From: Gammaproteobacteria bacterium
GTDB taxonomy: Bacteria > Pseudomonadota > Gammaproteobacteria > Pseudomonadales > Cellvibrionaceae
Direction: 5' to 3'
Assembly: GCA_004172865.1 (NCBI GenBank)
Contig: SEBV01000010.1
Coordinates: 186,001 to 250,000, forward strand
DNA: 64,000 nucleotides
The notes below the pieces were generated by a model. It was given only the letters and a program-made list of their open reading frames with translations, had not been told where the DNA came from and ran no database searches. Shown here piece after piece: positions 36,097 through 43,564 of this stretch. The stretch's first letter is position 1; each line of letters begins with the position of its first letter. Position numbers and translations under genes: made by a program.

Positions 36097-37073
36097 GAAT
36101 TTACTTCCAACATTATTTTTCCAATATGTTGACTCGATTCCATTCGCTCGTGAGCGCTAGCAACTTCACTAAATGGAAATACAGAATCAATAATGGGTTT
36201 TATTTTTTGTTCGTTAAGTAGCGGCCAAACATGCTGCTTCAGTTCCTGCGCAATACTTTCTTTCACTTGCGGCGATTGTCCACGCAAGGTTGAACCTGTC
36301 AGCGTTAAACGTTTAACCATAACTGGCATTAAATCCAATTCGGTTTTGCTGCCGTTTAAAAATGCGATGTTCACAATCCGCGCATCTTTTGCGGCAGCAG
36401 AAAAATTGCGTTGGATATAATCACCGCCAACCATATCCAAAATAACATCCACACCCTGCCCTTGAGTTTGGGCTTTAATTTCTGACACAAAATCTTGTTC
36501 ACGATAATTGATTGCCGTTGCGCCAAGAGATTGAACGGCTTTGCATTTATCAACAGAACCTGCCGTAGCAAAAACCTTTACACCCAATGCAATAGCCAAT
36601 TGAATTGCAGTTGTACCTATTCCACTACTGCCGCCGTGAACCAGCAAAGTTTCGCCGGACTTCAATTGCGCACGTTGGAATAAGTTATGCCACACAGTGA
36701 AAAAATTTTCGGGCAGTGCAGCAGCTTGAATAAATGAAAATTGATCAGGAATTGGTAAGCATTGTGTAGCGGGTGCAATAGCGTATTCTGCATAACCGCC
36801 GCCGTTTACTAAGGCGCAGACTTTATCGCCAATTTTCCAGTCAGTTACATCTTTACCGATTTCTGAAATTTCTCCCGCCACTTCCAAGCCTAGAATTGGC
36901 GATGCATCTTGCGGTGGTGGATAAGAGCCTTTGCGCTGAAAAATATCCGGACGATTTATACCTGCGGCATATACACGAATTAAAACCTCACCGGATTTTG
37001 GTGTGGGAATTTCCATATGCTGAATCTCCAGCACATCAGCATCACCAGCATTTTTCATCGCAATAAATTTCAT
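36093..37073 (-). CDS. NAD(P)H:quinone oxidoreductase, zinc-free MDR family
   Basis: A 326-residue medium-chain reductase of the quinone oxidoreductase/PIG3 type, which reduces quinones or enones with NADPH. The N-terminal GroES-like domain holds VYAAGINRPDIFQRKGSYPPP and GLEVAGEI; the Rossmann domain has LLVHGGSSGIGTTAIQLA. No zinc-binding cysteine cluster is present. It lies 3 bases downstream of pdxH and overlaps the CoA-transferase gene, in one operon. Confidence 0.9.
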   Translation of the reverse strand: MKFIAMKNAGDADVLEIQHMEIPTPKSGEVLIRVYAAGINRPDIFQRKGSYPPPQDASPILGLEVAGEISEIGKDVTDWKIGDKVCALVNGGGYAEYAIAPATQCLPIPDQFSFIQAAALPENFFTVWHNLFQRAQLKSGETLLVHGGSSGIGTTAIQLAIALGVKVFATAGSVDKCKAVQSLGATAINYREQDFVSEIKAQTQGQGVDVILDMVGGDYIQRNFSAAAKDARIVNIAFLNGSKTELDLMPVMVKRLTLTGSTLRGQSPQVKESIAQELKQHVWPLLNEQKIKPIIDSVFPFSEVASAHERMESSQHIGKIMLEVNS

Positions 37074-37076
37074 GAA

Positions 37077-37721
37077 TTACGGCTCCAATCGCTCAATACT
37101 CCAGGAATTATTTTGCTGCAACTGGTATTCAAATCTATCGTGCAAACGATTTTCCCTGCCTTGCCAAAATTCAATTTGATGTGGCTTTACCCTGAACCCA
37201 CCCCAAAAATCCGGTAGTGGAATTTCGCCTTTGGAAAATTTATTTTTCATGGATTCAAATTGCTGGATTAGTAACGCGCGCGATGAAATAGGACGACTCT
37301 GGTGCGACGCCCAGGCGCCAAGTTGGCTATCCCGCGGGCGAGTGACAAAATATTTTAAAACTTCAGCGGCAGATAGAGATTCAACCACACCACACACTTT
37401 TACCTGACGCTCTAAAAAATACCAGGGAAAATGCAAACTTATTTTCGGGTTTTGTTTTAACTCTTGCGCTTTGCGGCTTTGCAAATTCGTATAGAACACA
37501 AAACCTTTCTCATCCAAATGTTTTAACAACACAATTCGTTGTGACGGTTGACCGCTGGCATCAACAGTTGCAATCGTCATGGCATTAGGATCAGGAATTT
37601 TTGCATCAATAGTTTGCTGCATCCACAACTTGAATTGTTCGATAGGATTTTCGTTTAATTGTTCGCGCTCTAATCCACCTTTAGTGTAGTCGCGGCGCAG
37701 GTTTTCTAAATCTAATGTCAT
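37077..37721 (-). CDS. pdxH: Pyridoxine/pyridoxamine 5'-phosphate oxidase
   Basis: FMN enzyme that makes pyridoxal 5'-phosphate. The 214-residue protein has the family motifs [41 protein letters not shown], and [13 protein letters not shown], and ends with WSIERLEP as expected (W..RRL.P type). First gene of a three-gene minus-strand operon; a GAGGGATAG-like ribosome-binding site precedes it. Confidence 0.96.
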   Translation of the reverse strand: MTLDLENLRRDYTKGGLEREQLNENPIEQFKLWMQQTIDAKIPDPNAMTIATVDASGQPSQRIVLLKHLDEKGFVFYTNLQSRKAQELKQNPKISLHFPWYFLERQVKVCGVVESLSAAEVLKYFVTRPRDSQLGAWASHQSRPISSRALLIQQFESMKNKFSKGEIPLPDFWGGFRVKPHQIEFWQGRENRLHDRFEYQLQQNNSWSIERLEP

Positions 37722-37765
37722 AGCTATCCCTCGTTAAGATAGTTCGCATACTACTGCCCATAAAC

Positions 37766-37797
37766 AAAAAAGGCACTGCTTTCGCAATGCCTTTTTC
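37766..37797 (-). terminator. Intrinsic terminator of the catalase gene
   Basis: On the minus strand AAAAAGGCATTGC pairs with GCAGTGCCTTTTTT (one G-U pair) around GAAA, ending in a T-run, 21 bases after the catalase stop. Confidence 0.88.
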
Positions 37798-37817
37798 TTT
37801 ATAGTTTTGACAAGGAT

Positions 37818-39266
37818 TTATAATAAAGCTTTAACACGCGCCGCGTAATCAGGATCAGCTTTAGCAAATTGCGCTAGCAAGCGCTCCTGAATTGATGCGT
37901 TGGCCTGACTCAGTCCACCGGCGATATTGCGAGCCAACTGATCTTTTTGGTCATCGCTCATCAAACGGAATAAATCGCCTGCTTGCGAAGAGTAATCTTC
38001 ACTCAATTGGTCATATCTATCAGCCACGGCATGACTCAACGCTAAAGGCGGTTCACGGAACGCTGGATTCGGAACTGGATAACCTTGCGCAGCACGATCA
38101 TTAGGATAGTAATTTGCCCCTGAAGTCTGCGTCTGACTGCCGTGACCAAATGGACATCCTGCAGCTGCGCCATCACGCTGATAATGGTTTACAGGGCAGC
38201 GAGGAGCATTTACCGGCAATTGGTTATGGTTTACCCCCACGCGATAGCGATGAGCATCCTGATAAGCTAGCAGACGCGCCTGCAGCATCTTGTCCGGTGA
38301 CGCACCTGTGCCGGGAACCAGATTGCTGGGAGCAAAGGCTGATTGCTCGGTTTCCGCAAAATAATTCTCTACATTGCGATTCAATTCAAGCTGACCAATT
38401 TCGATCAACGGAAAATCGCTATGCGTCCATACTTTAGTTAAATCGAAGGGATTGATGTGATAAGTCTCGGATTGTGCCTGGGTCATAATTTGTATTTTCA
38501 CTGCCCAACTCGGAAAATCGCCACGATTAATCGCATCCACCAAATCTTGTTGCGCGCCAAACCCTGGCATCTTCGCCGCTTCCTCCGCCGTTAAAGTTTT
38601 AATGCCTTGATTGGTTTTGAAATGCCATTTCACGTAGTAGCGCTCTCCCTTGTCGTTCCAAAGGCTCAAGGTGTGTGAGCTGAAGCCGTGGATATGGCGA
38701 TAGGACAAAGGAATCCCGCGATCTGACATAAGGATAGTCATCTGATGCAATGATTGTGGGTGATTCGCCCAAAACTCAAATGCCGCCGCCGGATCAGGTA
38801 AATTGGTTTGTGGATTTTTCTTTTGCGAGTGGATGAAATCCGGGAATTTAATTGGATCATTCAGGAAAAACACAGGAGTATTGTTACCAACTACGTCGTA
38901 ATTACCTTGGCGAGTGTAAAACTTCACAGCAAAGCCACGGGGATCTCGTTGATAATCGCTGGAGTCTTGACCGCCGCCAACAGTAGAAAAACGCAAGAAG
39001 ACTTCGGTCTTATCGCCAACGTTTTGTAAAAAATCGGCAATCGTGTATTCGCTTAAACTTTTATTGAGCGTGAAATGGCCGTAAGCACCAGTTCCACGAG
39101 CATGCACTACACGCTCTGGTATGCGCTCACGGTTAAAATGCGCGAGCTTTTCAAATAAGTAGTGATTGTCAAACGTAAGCGGGCCACGCGGGCCAACGCT
39201 GATACTATTGTTGTCATCGGCAACGGGGGCGCCGGCTGAAGTTGTCAGGGTTGTGTTGGTGGTCAT
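37818..39266 (-). CDS. katA: Monofunctional heme catalase (small-subunit type)
   Basis: Dismutates hydrogen peroxide. The 482-residue length is that of clade 3 small-subunit catalases. The active-site segment RIPERVVHARGTGAYGHF carries the distal histidine; FSTVGGGQDSSDYQRDPRGFAVKFYT and NNTPVFFLNDPIKFPDF follow; the heme-ligand tyrosine is in RLLAYQDAHRYR. A C-terminal region contains CPVNHYQRDG and CPFGHG. AATGGAGATT gives a good ribosome-binding site. It has its own terminator. OxyR-type control is likely from family knowledge, but I could not read an operator with confidence. Confidence 0.96.
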   Translation of the reverse strand: MTTNTTLTTSAGAPVADDNNSISVGPRGPLTFDNHYLFEKLAHFNRERIPERVVHARGTGAYGHFTLNKSLSEYTIADFLQNVGDKTEVFLRFSTVGGGQDSSDYQRDPRGFAVKFYTRQGNYDVVGNNTPVFFLNDPIKFPDFIHSQKKNPQTNLPDPAAAFEFWANHPQSLHQMTILMSDRGIPLSYRHIHGFSSHTLSLWNDKGERYYVKWHFKTNQGIKTLTAEEAAKMPGFGAQQDLVDAINRGDFPSWAVKIQIMTQAQSETYHINPFDLTKVWTHSDFPLIEIGQLELNRNVENYFAETEQSAFAPSNLVPGTGASPDKMLQARLLAYQDAHRYRVGVNHNQLPVNAPRCPVNHYQRDGAAAGCPFGHGSQTQTSGANYYPNDRAAQGYPVPNPAFREPPLALSHAVADRYDQLSEDYSSQAGDLFRLMSDDQKDQLARNIAGGLSQANASIQERLLAQFAKADPDYAARVKALL

Positions 39267-39458
39267 AAATAATCTCCATTAACTGCATTTCATTTGAATT
39301 TAAAAACTACAAACTCATGTTAGTCAACGCATGGAAATTATAAAAATCAATTATTATTATAATCTTGATAGTTTTTACAACGATTAACTTTTAGCAGTTT
39401 TAGATGAGAAAAGTAAAATCTTTATGCACTAAGGTAAGTAGCAGCTAAACTAAATAGA

Positions 39459-39464
39459 TATAAT
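39459..39464 (+). promoter_or_regulatory. Putative -10 box of mobA
   Basis: A consensus TATAAT lies 88 bases before the chosen mobA start. No convincing -35 TTGACA is found 16-18 bases upstream, so this is a weak call; its main use is in arguing against the upstream ATG. Confidence 0.35.
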
Positions 39465-39552
39465 GTTAGTTTATACGCCAACCCGCTCATCTTTGAAGAA
39501 GCCGGACGCGTATAAACACAAAGGCAATTGCCTCACGGCATATAAGGTATTT

Positions 39553-40176
39553 ATGAAAGCTTCAGATTCAGTTGTTGGCGTTATCCTAGCGGGCGGTCTC
39601 GCAAAACGTATGGGAGGCGGCGACAAATGTTTATTACCCTTGGCGGGCAAAACTCTTCTCCAGCGCACCATTGACCGTGCACAACCGCAAGTCACCAAAC
39701 TACTTCTTAACGCCAATGGCAATAGCCTTCGTTTTGCACGTACGCGCTTGCCTGTAATAGCTGACGCAAACCCCAACAATCTTGGTCCATTATCGGGAAT
39801 TCATGCAGCTTTTGTATGGATGCAGGTCAACACGCCTAAATTGGAATGGCTAGTCAGCTTTGCGTCGGACACGCCCTTTTTCCCAACTAATCTTGCAGAT
39901 GAACTGCTGGCGGCGGCACTCGCGGCCAATAAGCGTTTAGTGGTCGCTACGTCTAATGACCGTGTTCACCCGGTATTTTCGTTATGGCATGTTTCATTGG
40001 CATCAACCATTGCTGCGCAACTTTACACCGGCGAATCACCACGTTTGCAAGAATGGATTAACGCCCTGGAACCGCTTGAATTTAATTTCGAACAAGAAGG
40101 CTATGATCCCTTCTTCAATATCAATACACCGCAAGATCTTTATGCCGCCGAACCTCTTGCCGCTCTAGTAAAATAA
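39553..40176 (+). CDS. mobA: Molybdenum cofactor guanylyltransferase MobA
   Basis: Attaches GMP to molybdopterin to form the MGD cofactor. The nucleotide-binding start VILAGGLAKRMGGGDKCLLPLAGKTLL is typical, followed by DANPNNLGPLSGI, FASDTPFFP and FNINTPQDL. I start at ATG 39553 (AAGG upstream, 207 residues) rather than 39463, because the earlier ATG is itself part of a TATAATG sequence that looks like the promoter -10 box (39459-39464). No molybdoenzyme or other mo-cofactor gene is adjacent. Confidence 0.93.
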   Translation: MKASDSVVGVILAGGLAKRMGGGDKCLLPLAGKTLLQRTIDRAQPQVTKLLLNANGNSLRFARTRLPVIADANPNNLGPLSGIHAAFVWMQVNTPKLEWLVSFASDTPFFPTNLADELLAAALAANKRLVVATSNDRVHPVFSLWHVSLASTIAAQLYTGESPRLQEWINALEPLEFNFEQEGYDPFFNINTPQDLYAAEPLAALVK

Positions 40177-40256
40177 ATTCGCGTTTCTCCACGTCGTGAC
40201 TAACAAATTCATCGCTTAATGTTATTCTGCGCCAGAATTTTTAATCAGGATTTTGT

Positions 40257-40634
40257 ATGTTGATCTGGCGCGCACTCTGTTTAATTCAATTTTTTATTCT
40301 GCTGGTTATCTTCACCTATTTGGGATTAACGCCTACTCCCGAAGAGTCGATTCCCATGTTCAACGATAAGCTGATGCATTGCAGCGGCTATTTTGTGGCT
40401 GGAATTTCAATCAGCTTTGCATTTCCACTTCGAGCATTTTGGCAGCGAGCTGTTTTCCTGATTCTTTTTTCGATAGGAATAGAAATCGGCCAGCACTTTA
40501 TGCCGCCCCGCACCTTCGACGTTTACGATATTTGCGCAAACTCCACCGGTGTTGTCCTTGGGCTTCTATTTATTTTTTTGCTCACCAAAAATATTCGTTG
40601 GTTTGACAAATTTATTCATTTCGCGAGTAAATAA
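40257..40634 (+). CDS. VanZ-like membrane protein
   Basis: A 125-residue protein with four predicted membrane segments. It has the family pattern of a conserved acidic-basic stretch after TM1 (NDKLMHCSGYFVAG) and a glutamate-rich third segment (IGIEIGQHFMPPRTFDVYDICANSTG), as in VanZ-like proteins. The family has no general biochemical role assigned outside teicoplanin resistance. Its stop codon abuts the stop of the convergent esterase gene with no base between, leaving no room for a terminator. Confidence 0.82.
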   Translation: MLIWRALCLIQFFILLVIFTYLGLTPTPEESIPMFNDKLMHCSGYFVAGISISFAFPLRAFWQRAVFLILFSIGIEIGQHFMPPRTFDVYDICANSTGVVLGLLFIFLLTKNIRWFDKFIHFASK

Positions 40635-41666
40635 TTAGGGATTAATTTTAAATTCGCGATTTAAAAATTCCACCGTGGCCTTAACTGTGGGTTCAAGCCA
40701 CGGGTCAAACATCCAAAATGAATGTGGAGTATTGGGCAACAACACGACTTGCGTGTTTACGCCCAATGGCTTTAGCTTCTCGATCATCTCTTCACGACCA
40801 ACACTAAATCGCGTTTGCGCGCTGCCGATAAATAAAATCGGTGGCGTGTTTTTACTAACATGATTTATCGGCGAAGCTTCTTCCCATAAATTCGTTTTTT
40901 CTGAATAACGCCCGCCAAACCACGCGCCCGCTGCCGATGGATTTTTGGTGGGATCATCCTCGTATTTCAACGCAGCTTCAGAAGTAAAATCTGAAAGTCC
41001 ATCGATATTAATAATCGCTTGTACTGCACTCGATGTTTTGCTGGTTTTAAGTTGTGGATCAAACCTTTCTTCATCGTTAGTTCCACCAACCAAACTCGCT
41101 ATTTGTCCACCTGCTGAACCACCTGCAATCGCAATATGTTGTGGATCAATGGCATATTGTTTGGCGTTGTCCCGCATCCATCGCACCGCCGCTTTTACGT
41201 CATAAATCGCCGCGGGATATTGCGCCTCAGGTGATAAGCGATAAGAAATAGTCGCTGCAACATAACCCTGCTCTGCCATGCGAATTGCCATAGGCGTAAA
41301 ATTTTCGCGGTAGCCATGTTTCCAACCACCACAGTGTACAAAAACAATTCCTGGCATTAATTTTTTGTTAGGAGTTTTAGGCAAATACAAATCCAACCGC
41401 AAAGCGCGATTGCCATATTGCTCATAGGTTATATCTTTAATTTCTTTCACAGTAGCGGGCGGAACTACATTAGCGATGTTGATAAACGGATAATCACCTA
41501 TGAGTTTGGCATAGGTTGTTTGAGCGTTATAAGTGTTAGTAGGATCATCAAAATGAGTGACGGTTTGGCAGGCAGATAAAAATAATCCCGCAAACAGCAC
41601 AATCCCATAACGAAAAAATCCTGAGATATAATTTTCTTTAAAATATTTTTTTATTGCTAAGGTCAT
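40635..41666 (-). CDS. Lipoprotein alpha/beta hydrolase (esterase, HSL/BD-FAE type)
   Basis: A 343-residue carboxylester hydrolase, probably lipid-anchored: the N-terminal segment FAGLFLSACQ is a lipobox with Cys33. The alpha/beta-hydrolase core has an oxyanion-loop VHCGGW (usually HGGGW or HGGxW), the nucleophile serine in GGSAGG, the acid region NIDGLSDF and the histidine in TPHSFWMF. Such enzymes remove acetyl or feruloyl groups from plant polysaccharides in some relatives, a role that would suit this organism but is inference. It converges directly on the VanZ-like gene. Confidence 0.88.
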   Translation of the reverse strand: MTLAIKKYFKENYISGFFRYGIVLFAGLFLSACQTVTHFDDPTNTYNAQTTYAKLIGDYPFINIANVVPPATVKEIKDITYEQYGNRALRLDLYLPKTPNKKLMPGIVFVHCGGWKHGYRENFTPMAIRMAEQGYVAATISYRLSPEAQYPAAIYDVKAAVRWMRDNAKQYAIDPQHIAIAGGSAGGQIASLVGGTNDEERFDPQLKTSKTSSAVQAIINIDGLSDFTSEAALKYEDDPTKNPSAAGAWFGGRYSEKTNLWEEASPINHVSKNTPPILFIGSAQTRFSVGREEMIEKLKPLGVNTQVVLLPNTPHSFWMFDPWLEPTVKATVEFLNREFKINP

Positions 41667-41758
41667 AGTGAATCTCTCATTAAAGATGAATGAGCACCAC
41701 TGCCGAAAAACTATTTCTTATTTTTAATTTGAAGCCATAACAATATAAATCACTAAAT

Positions 41759-41786
41759 AAAAAAGGCCAGCAACGCTGACCTTTTT
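41759..41786 (-). terminator. Intrinsic terminator of aceF
   Basis: On the minus strand AAAAAGGTCAGC pairs with GCTGGCCTTTTTT (one G-U pair) around a 3-base loop and runs into T residues, about 24 bases after the aceF stop. Confidence 0.88.
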
Positions 41787-41809
41787 AACGCTCACTTAAC
41801 TGCAAAAAA

Positions 41810-43459
41810 TCACAAAAGCAATTTTCTTACATCAGCAATAACCGCTGTTAAGTAAGTGAAGAAGCGACCAGCATCTGCGCCGTTGATTGCGCGATGATCG
41901 TAAGACAACGACAAGGGCAACAGATTGCGAGGCACAAATTCTTTACCATTCCACACAGGCTTTATTTGCGCACGCGATACGCCCAAAATTGCCACTTCAG
42001 GTGCATTTACGATTGGCGTAAAACCGTTACCGCCCGATGCACCCAAACTTGAAATGGTGAAACAGCCACCTTGCATATCTGATGGTAATAATTTGCCTTC
42101 ACGCGCTTTTTTAGCCAATGCATTGATTTCGTCAGTCAATTCCCACAAGCCTTTTTTGTCCACGTTACGAATAACCGGAACCATCAAACCGTTAGGAGTA
42201 TCTACCGCAATACCGATATGAACATATTTCTTCTGAACAATGCTTTCGCCATCGTGATGCAAAGAAACATTAAACGATGGCTCTGCGACTAAAGCTGCAG
42301 CACTGGCTTTCAAAATAAAAGGCAATGGAGTGAGCTTGCTGCCACGTTTTTCAGCTTCAGCTTTTACACTGTTGCGGAAGGTTTCCAAATCGGTAATATC
42401 AGCGTCGTCCCACTGTGTTACGTGTGGAACGTTCAACCAGTTGCGAGTCATATTATCCGCAGTGATTTTTTTGATTTTGCTCATTTTTACAGTTTCGATT
42501 TCACCGAACTTGGCAAAATCAACTGCAGGAACACGCGGAATTCCTGAACCGCCACCCATTGGAGCGCCCGACTGGGCCGCAACCACAATTGGCTTAACAT
42601 AATTGCGCACATCATCTTTCAACAGACGACTGCGTGGGCCTGAGCCGCTGATCTTACCGAGATCCACACCTAACTGACGTGCAAGCTTACGGACGGCTGG
42701 GCCAGCGTATACATCACCGGTTTGTGCAACTTCTTCAGCAACTGCAGCTTTAGGAGCTGGTGCTGGTGTGGCAGCCACCGATGCGGCAGCTACTGGCGCT
42801 GACTCAACTGCCGCTGCTGGTGCAGCAACTGGAGCTGGGGCAGTAGCAGATGCGCCGCCAGCACTTGCGATAACAGCAATCGCTGCGCCTTGGGAAATTT
42901 TATCGCCAACTTTTACAGCGATACTCAGGATTTTACCCGCAGATTCTGCCGGGATTTCCATAGAAGCTTTGTCAGTTTCCAATACGATCAACGAATCGCC
43001 CTGAGCAACTTCATCGCCAACTTTTACGCTGATTTCAATAACTTCTACGCCTTCTGCACCGCCGATATCTGGCACAGTGAGTGTGATTTCAGCACTGGCA
43101 GCTGGTGCTGCGGTATTAGCGACTGCTGCTGGAGCAGTGGCTGCTACGGGAGCCGCGACAGGCGCAGGTGCAGCTGCTGGGGTCGGTTCGGCAGATGTCG
43201 CAGACGTAGCGACGCCCGCACCTTCTGCTTCAACTTCAATCAAGGCAGCGCCCTCAGATACTTTATCTCCGAGATTCACTTTGATGGCGACAACTTTACC
43301 GCCCACACTGGCGGGAATTTCCATTGAAGCCTTATCAGTTTCCAAGACGACAATCGAATCATTTTCAGCGATAACATCGCCTACTTTTACGGAAATCTCG
43401 ATAACTTCAACGCCTTCTGCGCCGCCTATATCTGGAACTTTAATCGTTTGAATTGCCAC
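41810..43459 (-). CDS. aceF: Pyruvate dehydrogenase E2, dihydrolipoyllysine acetyltransferase
   Basis: Core of the pyruvate dehydrogenase complex, passing acetyl groups from E1 to CoA. Two lipoyl domains (residues about 1-75 and 125-200) each carry the lipoylated lysine in ETDKASMEIP; they are joined by Ala/Pro-rich linkers. A peripheral-subunit-binding domain follows (AGPAVRKLARQLGVDL...GPRSRLLKDDV), then the catalytic domain ending in LSLSYDHRAINGADAGRF with the active-site histidine. Many E. coli-type E2 proteins have three lipoyl domains; two, as here, is also common (Pseudomonas). Second gene of the aceE-aceF operon. Confidence 0.97.
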   Translation of the reverse strand: MAIQTIKVPDIGGAEGVEVIEISVKVGDVIAENDSIVVLETDKASMEIPASVGGKVVAIKVNLGDKVSEGAALIEVEAEGAGVATSATSAEPTPAAAPAPVAAPVAATAPAAVANTAAPAASAEITLTVPDIGGAEGVEVIEISVKVGDEVAQGDSLIVLETDKASMEIPAESAGKILSIAVKVGDKISQGAAIAVIASAGGASATAPAPVAAPAAAVESAPVAAASVAATPAPAPKAAVAEEVAQTGDVYAGPAVRKLARQLGVDLGKISGSGPRSRLLKDDVRNYVKPIVVAAQSGAPMGGGSGIPRVPAVDFAKFGEIETVKMSKIKKITADNMTRNWLNVPHVTQWDDADITDLETFRNSVKAEAEKRGSKLTPLPFILKASAAALVAEPSFNVSLHHDGESIVQKKYVHIGIAVDTPNGLMVPVIRNVDKKGLWELTDEINALAKKAREGKLLPSDMQGGCFTISSLGASGGNGFTPIVNAPEVAILGVSRAQIKPVWNGKEFVPRNLLPLSLSYDHRAINGADAGRFFTYLTAVIADVRKLLL

Positions 43460-43534
43460 TGTTTATCCTCACGTAAATATGCTCTTTATACAGAGCCTTT
43501 AATCGATCAAATTGTATTCAATGCTAATGCAAGA

Positions 43535-43557
43535 TCGCCCTCCTTGTGGGAGGGCGA
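43535..43557 (-). promoter_or_regulatory. GC-rich hairpin in the aceE-aceF intergenic gap
   Basis: TCGCCCTCC pairs with GGAGGGCGA-type sequence in a 9-10 bp stem with a 3-4 base loop. It lies between the two genes of the operon and has no T-run, so it is more likely an mRNA stability or processing element than a full terminator. Confidence 0.5.
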
Positions 43558-43564
43558 CTTGTGA

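Noticed and set aside
39266-39463. OxyR-like operator upstream of the catalase gene
   Set aside because: The region has ATAG/CTAT-like pieces, but I could not align them to the spacing of an OxyR site.
42800-43420. Duplicated DNA segment suggesting a repeat element
   Set aside because: The two similar stretches are the two lipoyl domains of aceF, an expected internal duplication.
42768-43451. Plus-strand Ala/Thr/Gly-rich ORFs
   Set aside because: They are antisense to the Ala/Pro linkers and repeated lipoyl domains of aceF.
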